Positions 43,478-51,494 of a stretch of DNA of 64,000 bases are shown piece after piece (within the stretch, counting starts at the first letter, position 1; the number at the start of each line of letters is the position of its first letter). Source of the stretch: Paragorgia papillata (taxonomy: Eukaryota; Cnidaria; Anthozoa; Scleralcyonacea; Coralliidae); assembly GCA_035771165.1 (NCBI GenBank), contig JAWNZC010000444.1, positions 969,501 to 1,033,500 of the forward strand. Reading direction: 5' to 3'. The notes below the pieces were generated by a model that saw only the letters and a list, made by a program, of their open reading frames with translations, did not search any database and was not told the DNA's origin. The translations under genes and the position numbers were made by a program.

Positions 43478-45115
43478 ATGAGTTATTACTATGGATATGA
43501 TGACCCAGATTATTCTTATGGAGGAGGTGGTGGTGCTGACGGTGAGCCTGGTCCACAAGGCGACACCGGTGCCAAAGGTGACAAGGGTGATCGAGGTTTG
43601 ACTGGTGCTACTGGTGCGACTGGTCCAAAAGGGTCAAAGGGTGACCAAGGTTTGACTGGATCCACAGGACCAACAGGATCCACAGGACCAACAGGCAACA
43701 CTGGTAACACTGGTAACACAGGTGCCAAAGGTGACAAGGGTGACGAAGGTTTGGAGGGGCAAAGAGGTTTGACGGGTGACAAAGGAAATAGTGGAGACAG
43801 AGGTGCAATAGGACCAACAGGAGCTACTGGTGCGACTGGTCCAACAGGAACAGCTGCACAAAAAGGTGACCCAGGACCCAAGGGTGACAAGGGTGACACT
43901 GGTGCAAGGGGTCCCAGAGGTTTGACAGGCATGGCTGGTACAGATGCTCATAAAGTGGGACCCAAAGGTGACAAGGGAGATGTTGGTAACACTGGACCAA
44001 AAGGGGATAAGGGCGATCGAGGTTTGACTGGTTCTAAAGGTGACAAAGGGGATACTGGTATTCGAGGTCCACAAGGTACCAAAGGGGATAGGGGCACTTT
44101 TGGAACAGCAGGTGCGACTGGTGCGACTGGTGCTAAAGGCGACAAAGGTGACCATGGTACCAGTGGTGCGACTGGTCCAAAAGGTGACAAGGGTGACAAA
44201 GGTGACAAAGGTATGGCTGGCACAGCATCTCAAAAAGGAGACAAGGGTGACCCTGGTGACGATGGTGCAAAGGGTAACAAAGGTAACACCGGATCCACTG
44301 GCCCACAAGGTCCACAGGGTGCCCAAGGCCCACAAGGATCTCAGGGTCCACAAGGTGCTAAAGGAACCACCGGTAACACCGGTTCTCAAGGGCCAAAAGG
44401 ACCACAAGGTGTTAAAGGAGACAAGGGAGACAGGGGTGACGAAGGTTTAGAAGGACAAAGAGGATTAACAGGTGACAAGGGTAACATGGGTGACAGAGGT
44501 GGTATTGGACCACAAGGAGTTAAAGGTGACAAGGGTGACAGAGGTCTCCAAGGACTCCCAGGTGGCAAAGGATCAACTGGTTTGAGAGGTCTCAGGGGTC
44601 TAAGAGGTGTTACAGGAGTCACTGGACCTGCTGGAACTTTTAACTCCTTAGTAAAATACAAAAAAGATTCTGGAAAAACAAACCATAAAGGAGGAGCATG
44701 GGATAACACAAATAACGTTAGCACCCTGCTTTCATTTACAGCAACCCATGATACTGGAAAATATTTGGTATCATATTGGTTTCTTTTGCAACCAGATGGT
44801 CATAAAATTGATCAACAATCTAAGCAAACTGGTTGGTATGCTTCTTCCTACAGAGCTTATTTTGATCTAAAAACAAACCTATATCATGGAAGTGTTACAG
44901 ATAGATCAAACAAACTTTCAGGTTTGGAAACCATAACAATGGGAAAAACATACAATGAAAATCTTCCCCACCATATTTTTTGTCAAGGGATTGCCACTAT
45001 TAAAAAAGGAACCCAAGTGACTTTACACTCTTATTCTGGTTCTATTGGTGACGACTATACTTTCCTGTTTTTCAATGTTTGGGATGTTGAAATCAACCTT
45101 CTTAAATTGGGTTAA
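43478..45115 (+). CDS. Putative virion fibre, collagen-like shaft with globular head, 545 aa
   Basis: The MSYYYGYDDPDYSYGGGGG docking segment is followed at about residues 22-388 by Gly-X-Y triplets rich in KGD, TGA/TGP and QGP. The triplets are broken three times (AQK, AHKV and SQK stretches), which may give bends. The C-terminal 155 residues lack the repeat and read as a beta sandwich of C1q/TNF type: LLSFTATHDTGKYLVSYWFL, HHIFCQGIATIKKGTQVTL and YTFLFFNVWDVEIN. This is the plan of a trimeric fibre: anchor, triple helix, head. Collagen-like fibres occur in phages and giant viruses. The tandem DNA repeats create long false antisense frames. Confidence 0.85.
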   Translation: MSYYYGYDDPDYSYGGGGGADGEPGPQGDTGAKGDKGDRGLTGATGATGPKGSKGDQGLTGSTGPTGSTGPTGNTGNTGNTGAKGDKGDEGLEGQRGLTGDKGNSGDRGAIGPTGATGATGPTGTAAQKGDPGPKGDKGDTGARGPRGLTGMAGTDAHKVGPKGDKGDVGNTGPKGDKGDRGLTGSKGDKGDTGIRGPQGTKGDRGTFGTAGATGATGAKGDKGDHGTSGATGPKGDKGDKGDKGMAGTASQKGDKGDPGDDGAKGNKGNTGSTGPQGPQGAQGPQGSQGPQGAKGTTGNTGSQGPKGPQGVKGDKGDRGDEGLEGQRGLTGDKGNMGDRGGIGPQGVKGDKGDRGLQGLPGGKGSTGLRGLRGLRGVTGVTGPAGTFNSLVKYKKDSGKTNHKGGAWDNTNNVSTLLSFTATHDTGKYLVSYWFLLQPDGHKIDQQSKQTGWYASSYRAYFDLKTNLYHGSVTDRSNKLSGLETITMGKTYNENLPHHIFCQGIATIKKGTQVTLHSYSGSIGDDYTFLFFNVWDVEINLLKLG

Positions 45116-45133
45116 AGAGAATAATAAAAGAGA

Positions 45134-46186
45134 ATGGCTAAGTTCAAACAAAACACATTATCAACTTTGTTGTATGAAAGTTACAGTAAAGAAACCATTA
45201 CCCATATGGACATTTTCAACAAAAGATCATATTCTGTTAAAGATGAAGAGGATCTCCTAAATAAATATACAAAAGCCTACACATTTTTGTCAAGATCCGG
45301 AAATTTTAACAGATATCTTTTGGAAAGAACAACAGACATCGGACCTGTCATTGTTGATATTGACCTTTGTAAGAAAATTAAGGAGCCCAAACCATTATAT
45401 TTTGAAAAGAAAGTCCTGAAATTGGCAAAACTTTTTCAAAAAATATTGAAAGAACTTCTTGTAAACCAAACAAACTTGAACTGTTTTGTTTTGGAAAAGC
45501 CAGGATATTTTAAAGAAGGGACTTATAAGAATGGTTTCCATCTCCATTTCCCACATGTTTGGTTGACACGTAGGGAAAGATCATATATTAACAAACTTGT
45601 GCAAGAAAAAACAAAGATCCAACTTGATAATGCAGTCATCGATGGCAATTGGTTTCTATACGGTTCTAAAAAGAGTCCAACATCAGATCCATACCTCCTT
45701 AGTTACATCATTGAGGAGAAAAGGGACAGAGTGCCAAACCAGTTTTCAGCTGCTGAACTCATTCCATTGTTATCAGTTAGGAGTGGTCCACACACAAAAA
45801 TTAGCAAACTGTCATTTGTACCAGAACCAGAACAAAAAGTAAAAACAAAAACCATCATTGACTTTAATGACCACATACAAAAAGATGAGGAAGAGTTAGA
45901 AAAATACATTGAACAGATGCCAAAAGACATTGCTGAAGATTACACATCCTGGAGATCGGTTGGGTTTGCACTTTACAACGAAACCCATGGAAAAGAATAT
46001 GGCAAAAATCTTTGGCACCTATTTTCCCAAAAATGTCCAGAAAAATATGATGAAAGTGAGTGCGACAAATTTTGGGAAAATCCTGCTGAGACAACTTTTT
46101 CAATAGGGACAATAATCCATTATGCGAGTCTAATTACAAATAAAAAAAGAAAAAAACGAACAATAACTTTAAAAAAATATTTATAA
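45134..46186 (+). CDS. Archaeo-eukaryotic (AEP) primase of NCLDV D5 type, 350 aa
   Basis: Motif I VIVDIDL (about residues 72-78) supplies the two catalytic Asp. Motif II is GFHLHFPHV (about 134-142, HxH), and FLYGSKK (about 175-181) matches the WMxYGSxK block of D5-type primases. A PriCT-2-like C-terminal domain follows (about 270-315): SWRSVGFALYNETHG, LWHLFSQKC, KYDESECDKFW. Giant-virus homologues are fused to a superfamily 3 helicase; here the protein ends after PriCT and no helicase is seen elsewhere in the element. It should make primers or gap-filling products. Its role beside a protein-primed polymerase is unclear. Confidence 0.8.
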   Translation: MAKFKQNTLSTLLYESYSKETITHMDIFNKRSYSVKDEEDLLNKYTKAYTFLSRSGNFNRYLLERTTDIGPVIVDIDLCKKIKEPKPLYFEKKVLKLAKLFQKILKELLVNQTNLNCFVLEKPGYFKEGTYKNGFHLHFPHVWLTRRERSYINKLVQEKTKIQLDNAVIDGNWFLYGSKKSPTSDPYLLSYIIEEKRDRVPNQFSAAELIPLLSVRSGPHTKISKLSFVPEPEQKVKTKTIIDFNDHIQKDEEELEKYIEQMPKDIAEDYTSWRSVGFALYNETHGKEYGKNLWHLFSQKCPEKYDESECDKFWENPAETTFSIGTIIHYASLITNKKRKKRTITLKKYL

Positions 46187-46194
46187 AAAAATTG

Positions 46195-46213
46195 AAAAGG
46201 AACAAAACCTTTT
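46195..46213. terminator. Hairpin after the primase gene
   Basis: AAAAGG-AACAAAA-CCTTTT. Confidence 0.5.
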
Positions 46214-46229
46214 AAAACTAAAATAAAAA

Positions 46230-46505
46230 ATGTTGTCAATGATTAAATATGAAACCACTGAAACCCCTGTTTTTACACCCCATTTCAAATCTGTTCAATG
46301 GACACAACCAGGAAAATTTGCATGCAGATGTGGTAAAGTTTTTGCAGATCAAAACAAACTCATTAACCACACATTTTTTCCAAAACAAACCAGAGTTAGC
46401 TTTTCATTAACTGTAACAACAATCCTTCCAAATGGTCATTGGTTGAAAGCAACTTCAAGACAAGTTCCAGCTAGCTGTTTTGAACAAATTTTAACTAGTT
46501 GTTGA
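46230..46505 (+). CDS. Polinton protein with single zinc-finger-like motif, 91 aa
   Basis: Residues about 30-50 read FACRCGKVFADQNKLINHTF, a short-hinge C2H2-like finger (CxC...H) whose last His is not certain. The rest is unassigned. Another CxC finger (CSCGKNFKTKKEVDIHLRSH) is seen in the zinc-finger gene at the right end of the element. The C-terminus lies in a short DNA tandem repeat (TGTTGAACAAATTTTAACTA twice, 46489-46530). Confidence 0.55.
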   Translation: MLSMIKYETTETPVFTPHFKSVQWTQPGKFACRCGKVFADQNKLINHTFFPKQTRVSFSLTVTTILPNGHWLKATSRQVPASCFEQILTSC

Positions 46506-46552
46506 ACAAATTTTAACTAGTTGTTGAATAAAATATAACAAAACATTAATAA

Positions 46553-46924
46553 ATGGAACCAGAACAAAAACCAGAACCAGAACAAAAACAGGAGATCAAA
46601 CAGGAGCAAACAATTACCAAAACTCCTCCACCTATTCGTGTCAAAAACCCAAAAAGAGTTGCACAAGGTAAAAAACTTGCTGCAATAAGTAAGGAAGCAA
46701 AACTAAGAAAAAAAGCCAGAATTGAAAAAGAAAAACAAACAGAAGAAACTGAATCTTTTCAAACCCCAAACATTTCCACGACTTGTGCAATTCTTGGTAC
46801 AATAGCTGCCATACTTACGACTTACATTACCTACTCCAAATGGAAAAAAGAGCCAGAAGAAAGCAAAGACAAACCCCAAAAGTCCAAAACTGTTTTCAAG
46901 GATCTTTCGAAATATGATCTCTAA
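46553..46924 (+). CDS. Polinton single-pass membrane protein, 123 aa
   Basis: The N-terminal 70 residues are E/K/Q/P-rich and strongly basic (VKNPKRVAQGKKLAAI, KLRKKARIEKEK). One hydrophobic segment, STTCAILGTIAAILTTYITY (about residues 74-94), is followed by a charged tail. With no signal peptide, it should sit as a tail- or mid-anchored protein. It lies between the primase/zinc-finger genes and the capsid genes, and could be a virion membrane or minor core protein. Confidence 0.6.
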   Translation: MEPEQKPEPEQKQEIKQEQTITKTPPPIRVKNPKRVAQGKKLAAISKEAKLRKKARIEKEKQTEETESFQTPNISTTCAILGTIAAILTTYITYSKWKKEPEESKDKPQKSKTVFKDLSKYDL

Positions 46925-46937
46925 CTTTTTGAAATGA

Positions 46938-46964
46938 AATTCTTTCCACAATTGGAAAGAAATT
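46938..46964. terminator. Hairpin after the 123-aa membrane protein gene
   Basis: AATTCTTTCC-ACAATT-GGAAAGAAATT, ending six bases before the next ATG. Confidence 0.55.
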
Positions 46965-46970
46965 CAATAA

Positions 46971-47210
46971 ATGATTGTTCCCACCCATGCAACAGAATGT
47001 GTCTTTGGTAGTAAAAATTGGCTTAGCATTGGAAAACTAATTTTTTTAATTTCAAAAGGAAGTTATGAAGGTTACAAACTTTGGTTGTTGTATAGTAAAT
47101 ATGATTCCAAAAACTATAATGAAAACCATTGTTATCATTTATGGGCAGATTTTGATCTTTTGATGCCAGAAGAGTTTGAATCCGAAGATGAATTTTTTAA
47201 TAATTATTGA
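46971..47210 (+). CDS. Polinton small protein, 79 aa, unknown
   Basis: Starts at CAATAAATG. Aromatic-rich (GYKLWLLYSKYDSKNY) with an acidic tail (PEEFESEDEFFNN). It lies directly before the major capsid gene. No family recognised. Confidence 0.5.
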   Translation: MIVPTHATECVFGSKNWLSIGKLIFLISKGSYEGYKLWLLYSKYDSKNYNENHCYHLWADFDLLMPEEFESEDEFFNNY

Positions 47211-47222
47211 AACTTTTGAAAC

Positions 47223-47242
47223 TTATAACAAAAATGTTATAA
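47223..47242. terminator. AT-rich hairpin upstream of the capsid gene
   Basis: TTATAAC-AAAAA-TGTTATAA, then TTTTT. Same sequence family as 42301, 50023 and 50772. Confidence 0.65.
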
Positions 47243-47260
47243 TTTTTCCTAATATAATAA

Positions 47261-48472
47261 ATGAATACAGAGAGAGAAGTTGAATTAGAACCCGGTTATA
47301 ACCGGTTACACAGAAGTTCAATAACTGGGGAACGAGCCCGGAATGTAATTACTTTCAACCCCAATTCTGCCAATGCAGGAGAAGTTATTTACATCCATAT
47401 CCCAAAACTCAAACCAGGGACAACATTAGTTCCTGACAAGATGTTCCTCCTGTTTGACTTTAAGAATAAGAATACCAAATCTTGGTTTAATAACAATCTT
47501 GCAAGACAACTCCAAGAACGGTTGGAAGTCAGATTTGCAGGAGAAAAAGTCTATGACAACACAGGGGAAAGTCTTTTGGGGACTTACAAAGATTTGTGGT
47601 TGGACAAGCATGAGAGAGCCAACATGATCGAAGATGGTATCGCGACAGAAAATCAGCGAAAACTTATTTCGAAATCTGATGATGCTTCTTCTGACACATA
47701 TGCTGCTGTATATGGAACAAAACAAAGGATCAAGTTGGACATGATTTTAAAGGATCATGGGTTATATGCACCCCACAGTATGGCGAATGATTTACAATAT
47801 ATCATCACTCTTCCAAAAGCCACCGATATCATGAAGGCACAAAGTAGTCAATCTGTGGCTGGGTATGTTCTGGAAAATATCGAGTTGGAATATGAAACCA
47901 TTACCAACTTTGCCTTGGTCCAGGAGATTGAAACCTCTTACCAAGCAGGTCGTGCACTTTCCTTTGAACATGTAACTTTGATGAAAACCACACCATGGGC
48001 TGCAGCCACAACATTAATTAATGAGACCATCAATCTGCCAAGAAAGAGTATGAAAGCAGTTGTAATGTTGTTTACAAAAGCAACAAGAGGAGGGTCTGAA
48101 GAATTTGTGTACCCCAATATTGAAAGAGTAAAAATTACTATTGAAGGAGTCCCGAACAGCATTTACTCCCAAGGCATCCCAAAAAGGAGATTGTTTGAAG
48201 AGGCTGAGCGACTTTTCAGACATACCAACTATCCAACAATTCAAGCTGATGAATTCTTTACAGAAAACCAGTTTGCACTTGTTGTGGATCTTCGGTCAAT
48301 CAATGACAATGCTGTGTATGGAGATGGTACAAAACTTATGACCACACAATCTGGGATTATGTTGGAAATTAAGAAGAAAGCAACAGCAACAGATTTGAGA
48401 TGCCATGTTTTCATTCTGTCAGATGGTCTTTTGAAAGTCCAGGGAGGAGCATTCCAAAGTGTCAACTATTGA
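47261..48472 (+). CDS. Polinton major capsid protein, 403 aa
   Basis: The N-terminus (GYNRLHRSSITGERARNVIT, FNPNSANAGEVIYIHIPKL) and the whole pattern match the Polinton capsid family that appears in animal genomes as F54H12.2-like proteins. That family has a double jelly-roll fold and forms pseudo-hexameric capsomers. It is all beta-rich with no cysteine cluster or membrane segment. It is shorter than many family members (about 450-650), but ends cleanly. Packaging ATPase and minor capsid genes follow at once on the same strand, the standard Polinton morphogenesis block. The start at TAATAAATG is unambiguous. Confidence 0.85.
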   Translation: MNTEREVELEPGYNRLHRSSITGERARNVITFNPNSANAGEVIYIHIPKLKPGTTLVPDKMFLLFDFKNKNTKSWFNNNLARQLQERLEVRFAGEKVYDNTGESLLGTYKDLWLDKHERANMIEDGIATENQRKLISKSDDASSDTYAAVYGTKQRIKLDMILKDHGLYAPHSMANDLQYIITLPKATDIMKAQSSQSVAGYVLENIELEYETITNFALVQEIETSYQAGRALSFEHVTLMKTTPWAAATTLINETINLPRKSMKAVVMLFTKATRGGSEEFVYPNIERVKITIEGVPNSIYSQGIPKRRLFEEAERLFRHTNYPTIQADEFFTENQFALVVDLRSINDNAVYGDGTKLMTTQSGIMLEIKKKATATDLRCHVFILSDGLLKVQGGAFQSVNY

Positions 48473-48478
48473 GAATAT

Positions 48479-48502
48479 TGGCAAGACTTGGTAAATCTTC
48501 CA
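48479..48502. terminator. Hairpin after the major capsid gene
   Basis: TGGCAAGA-CTTGGTAAA-TCTTCCA, just before AAATAAATG of the ATPase. CTTGGTAAA recurs upstream of 50351, so it may equally be part of a promoter motif. Confidence 0.45.
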
Positions 48503-48508
48503 AAATAA

Positions 48509-49144
48509 ATGGAAACTGAAACTGAAGACCCAAAACCATTCAATATAATCATTGTTGGAATGACGAGTTGTGGGAAGACTCATTATCTTTTAAAAAATTT
48601 AGAAGAAAATTATAAAAAAAAATTTGAAAACATAGTTCTAATTTGTCCCACATTTGTATGGAACAAAACATATTTAGAATGGGAACATTTACATGATCCA
48701 AGATTTTTTGTAATCCCGTGCGACCAAGATGAGTCAGAAGATTTCTTAAAATATGTTGTGGATTATTGTAAAGGAACCCCAAGTCTCATTATCCTGGATG
48801 ACTGTGCCTCTGGACAAAGTGTCAAAAACAGGACTAGCGAATTGGTAAAACTTGGTTTTGGAGCCAGACATATGAATATTAGTACAATAGTTGTAACCCA
48901 GCAATTAACAAGCATTGCAAAACCATATAGAGAAAATATCTCAAAACTGGTTACCTTTTACAACCCAAACAGAAAAGATATGCAAGTAATTTTAGATGAT
49001 TATTTAGACATACCAAAAGAAGAAGAGAAAAAAATAAAAGAAACATTGAAATCAAAAAAATATTCAAAATTGGAGATCAATTTAATCCATCCCTATGACC
49101 ACAAAATTGTCGAACCATTTGGAAAAAATTTGATAAACTTTTGA
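48509..49144 (+). CDS. DNA-packaging ATPase (FtsK/HerA, A32-like), 211 aa
   Basis: Walker A is GMTSCGKTH (about residues 17-25) and Walker B is SLIILDDC (about 91-98). The segment VTQQLTSIAKPYRENIS, with sensor residues, is typical of A32/adenovirus-type and Polinton packaging ATPases. It powers translocation of the genome into the procapsid. Length (about 210-250) is normal for Polintons. It sits between the two capsid genes, with 12 bp to the next ATG. Confidence 0.92.
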   Translation: METETEDPKPFNIIIVGMTSCGKTHYLLKNLEENYKKKFENIVLICPTFVWNKTYLEWEHLHDPRFFVIPCDQDESEDFLKYVVDYCKGTPSLIILDDCASGQSVKNRTSELVKLGFGARHMNISTIVVTQQLTSIAKPYRENISKLVTFYNPNRKDMQVILDDYLDIPKEEEKKIKETLKSKKYSKLEINLIHPYDHKIVEPFGKNLINF

Positions 49145-49156
49145 ACTTTAAGATAA

Positions 49157-49804
49157 ATGAGGAATCTAAGAATATTGTTGAAAAACGGAGAAACAACAAT
49201 TAAATTTGAAGATCCTTTGATCATTGAGGATACCAAACTAATGGTTAAAGACGCGACAGTTTTTTGGGATTACAACAATTTAACGAGTCCAACATATGTT
49301 ATGCATGGAACAAAAAAAATTAGCTTTTACAATGGTTATTGGACTGTTGGTATGATTATGAGGGTTCTAAAGGAGAACGAAATAAAGTCAGAATTACTTC
49401 CTTACAGTTGTAAAATCAAATTATTTCCAACAAGAAATCTTTCCCTTCTCAAACTTGGTCCTTTGCTAGGATACCCAGAAACAACAGTAATTAGAGCAGG
49501 AGCAAACCTTGTTAGTCCAGAAACAGTCAACATAAATCTTGGAATGAGATTTGTTTGCATATCTTGCGAAATGATTGATGGAACTAGGACATCATTTTCA
49601 GGAAAACGGGACAGAACAGCTGCAGTTCTTCCAATTACAACAAGACAACTATTGAAGGGATCGGTGGAAAAATTTGCAAACATTAATTCTGAGGCAATGT
49701 TAGACAATGGAGTTTACAACGAACTCAAATTTAAAGTTGACCACAATGTTGGCGACATCCTTCTTGAGATTTTCCTATGTCCACAGAATTATGAGACTCC
49801 ATAA
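49157..49804 (+). CDS. Polinton minor capsid (penton) protein, 215 aa
   Basis: A beta-rich protein of the right size for the single jelly-roll penton. Characteristic parts are MRFVCISCEMIDGTRTSFSG, DRTAAVLPITTRQLL and the closing DILLEIFLCPQNY. The order MCP, ATPase, penton is the familiar Polinton one. It starts at AAGATAAATG only 12 bp after the ATPase stop, so the two are probably co-expressed. Identification rests on position, size and pattern. Confidence 0.75.
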   Translation: MRNLRILLKNGETTIKFEDPLIIEDTKLMVKDATVFWDYNNLTSPTYVMHGTKKISFYNGYWTVGMIMRVLKENEIKSELLPYSCKIKLFPTRNLSLLKLGPLLGYPETTVIRAGANLVSPETVNINLGMRFVCISCEMIDGTRTSFSGKRDRTAAVLPITTRQLLKGSVEKFANINSEAMLDNGVYNELKFKVDHNVGDILLEIFLCPQNYETP

Positions 49805-49811
49805 ATAAAAG

Positions 49812-49994
49812 ATGGTTATTGATATTGACAAATATAATTCTAGCAGAGATTTGTTAAATTATTTGGTAAGATTGGAATTAATTCTCAAAAACGACAAAGA
49901 CCAAAATTTGACAAACTTGAAGGTAGTTGTAAAAAATTTGATATCTGCTTTAAAGAATTATGTAAAAGTAATTGAAATTCTGAAAATATTCTAA
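49812..49994 (+). CDS. Polinton small helical protein, 60 aa
   Basis: Leu/Lys/Asn-rich, with predicted amphipathic helices (LLNYLVRLELILKNDKD; LKNYVKVIEILKIF). It starts 7 bp after the penton stop. Unknown function. Confidence 0.45.
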   Translation: MVIDIDKYNSSRDLLNYLVRLELILKNDKDQNLTNLKVVVKNLISALKNYVKVIEILKIF

Positions 49995-50022
49995 AACTTT
50001 TCTGAAAACTTTCCTTTAAAAC

Positions 50023-50043
50023 TTATAACAAAAAATGTTATAA
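50023..50043. terminator. AT-rich hairpin after the capsid block
   Basis: TTATAAC-AAAAAA-TGTTATAA, then TTTTTTT. A second partial copy (AACAAAATTTTGTTATAA, T-run) follows at 50057-50076. Confidence 0.65.
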
Positions 50044-50095
50044 TTTTTTTACTCTCCAACAAAATTTTGTTATAATTTTTTTAATATATTAATAA

Positions 50096-50326
50096 ATGAA
50101 TAAGAACGAGGTTGTAAATGAACTGTACGAAGCAGCTTTGATAACAGTTTCAGCTGTTGGAGTTAGTATGGTTGTCAAAAAATTAACAGGACAATCCCTG
50201 GCAGCTCCAGCAAGTATTAAAGAAACAGCAAAACTTGGTCTTGCAGTTGCAGGAGGATTGTTTGTGGTAAAAATGGCACAGGATAAGGGTTACATACCCA
50301 AAAATGTTGATCCAAAGAAATTATAA
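50096..50326 (+). CDS. Polinton small membrane protein, 76 aa
   Basis: Two hydrophobic segments: ALITVSAVGVSMVVKKL (about residues 13-29) and KLGLAVAGGLFVVKMAQDKG (about 46-65). The Gly/Ala-rich hydrophobic pattern with a basic tail is typical of small Polinton virion-membrane proteins. It is the first of two neighbouring membrane genes. Confidence 0.65.
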   Translation: MNKNEVVNELYEAALITVSAVGVSMVVKKLTGQSLAAPASIKETAKLGLAVAGGLFVVKMAQDKGYIPKNVDPKKL

Positions 50327-50350
50327 AACTTGGTAAAATCTTTAAAATAA

Positions 50351-50749
50351 ATGGCATCAATGATAGCAGGAGGGTTGTTTAATGCGGTTGCCTTTGCAGG
50401 TGCTGGATATTTGTTCCAGTCATTTAACAAACATGGTTATGCTGACGAAGCAAAAAGACATAATTTAGCAACAGAAAGACTTCAAAAAGATAAAGAAAAA
50501 TTCTTTGAGAATGAAATTAAAAGAAAAGATAAAGTCAGGGAACTCCAAGATGAAATTCGGAATGCAAACTACGACATGTCAGTAACATCAAAAGCATTCC
50601 AACAAATCCACGAAATTCAGAAAGAAGATTTAAATGAACCAAAACTTGAAGATTACTACCAACCAAGTGATGAAATGGAAAAATATATGACCATTACTGT
50701 AACACTTTTGGGAGCTGGTGCTGGTTGGTTGTTGGCTGTTGTTGTTTGA
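50351..50749 (+). CDS. Polinton membrane protein with coiled-coil centre, 132 aa
   Basis: An N-terminal hydrophobic segment (MIAGGLFNAVAFAGAGYLF), a charged helical middle (KRHNLATERLQKDKEKFFE ... RELQDEIRNANYDM), and a C-terminal transmembrane segment (TITVTLLGAGAGWLLAVVV). Its placement beside the capsid block suggests a virion or penetration component. Exact role unknown. Confidence 0.65.
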   Translation: MASMIAGGLFNAVAFAGAGYLFQSFNKHGYADEAKRHNLATERLQKDKEKFFENEIKRKDKVRELQDEIRNANYDMSVTSKAFQQIHEIQKEDLNEPKLEDYYQPSDEMEKYMTITVTLLGAGAGWLLAVVV

Positions 50750-50771
50750 TTTTTAAAATATTGGTAAAAAA

Positions 50772-50793
50772 TTATAACAAAAATTTGTTATAA
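50772..50793. terminator. AT-rich hairpin between convergent genes
   Basis: TTATAACAAA-AATT-TGTTATAA. It lies between the plus-strand membrane gene and the minus-strand zinc-ribbon gene. Confidence 0.65.
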
Positions 50794-50820
50794 GTTTTCA
50801 AAAGTTTTTCTCAAAGTTTC

Positions 50821-51486
50821 TTAAAGATTTTTTCCTTCTTCAATAATTTTTGTGTACTCTTTGCACTTTCTGATACCACTCATCTCTTCTATTTTCAAAA
50901 CATTTTCAACACTGAGAGCATTCCCAAAAACTTTGAATCCTGTTTGGTATGGTATGTATGCGTTATCTTTTTTAGAATAATTTAAAATGTACCTAATCTC
51001 GTCAAATGTTCTTAATTCTGCTGCAGTTGGTTTCTTCATTTTTTTTAAAAGATAATCTCTTTTACAGATTCCCAAAATAATGAACATAATGTATTTTATG
51101 CTGAAAGTTTTGTCTGAAACCAATCCCAAACCTTTAAGCCGATCTTTTGATTTTAAGAAAAATTTCATGATCTCATACCCAATAATTTTTTCCTCCTTTG
51201 GGAACAGTTTCCAAAATGTTTTGATATAATTTTTAAGAAGGTATGGTGTGGTTCTCCTATGGTTGTAACTGTGTAACTTTTCCAACTCCAATCCACATTT
51301 TACACAAATTATGAACCCTTCGATTTCTTCCATTTTTGCCTTACAACATCTGCTTTTGTTTTTGTAAGTTTCGAGTTCCAAAAGACTTTCATTGAAATCT
51401 TTGGGGTTTTCTTCTTCGGGGGTTTCAATGATTGGAAATTTTGAAGCGTTTAAATATTTGAATTTGGGGTTTTTTAAACTTGACAT
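50821..51486 (-). CDS. Polinton zinc-ribbon protein, possible transcription factor, 221 aa
   Basis: An N-terminal zinc ribbon at about residues 47-68, CCKAKMEEIEGFIICVKCG, is followed by a helical domain (IMKFFLKSKDRLKGLGLVSD, IMFIILGICKRDYLLKKM). Ribbon plus helical body recalls both TFIIB-type factors and the VLTF-3-like late transcription factors of giant viruses. The NHRRTTPYLLKNYIK stretch after the ribbon suits the latter. I cannot decide from sequence alone. It is the downstream gene of a two-gene minus-strand unit with 51495-52691, only 8 bp apart. Confidence 0.55.
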   Translation of the reverse strand: MSSLKNPKFKYLNASKFPIIETPEEENPKDFNESLLELETYKNKSRCCKAKMEEIEGFIICVKCGLELEKLHSYNHRRTTPYLLKNYIKTFWKLFPKEEKIIGYEIMKFFLKSKDRLKGLGLVSDKTFSIKYIMFIILGICKRDYLLKKMKKPTAAELRTFDEIRYILNYSKKDNAYIPYQTGFKVFGNALSVENVLKIEEMSGIRKCKEYTKIIEEGKNL

Positions 51487-51494
51487 TTCTTTAA

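Noticed and set aside
44040..44450. Plus-strand Val/Lys-rich frame inside the collagen gene
   Set aside because: It is another frame of the same triplet repeat.
43516..44724. Long antisense frames rich in Pro, Ser or Thr opposite the collagen-like gene
   Set aside because: They arise automatically from the GGN-NNN-NNN repeat on the plus strand and have no start context or domain.
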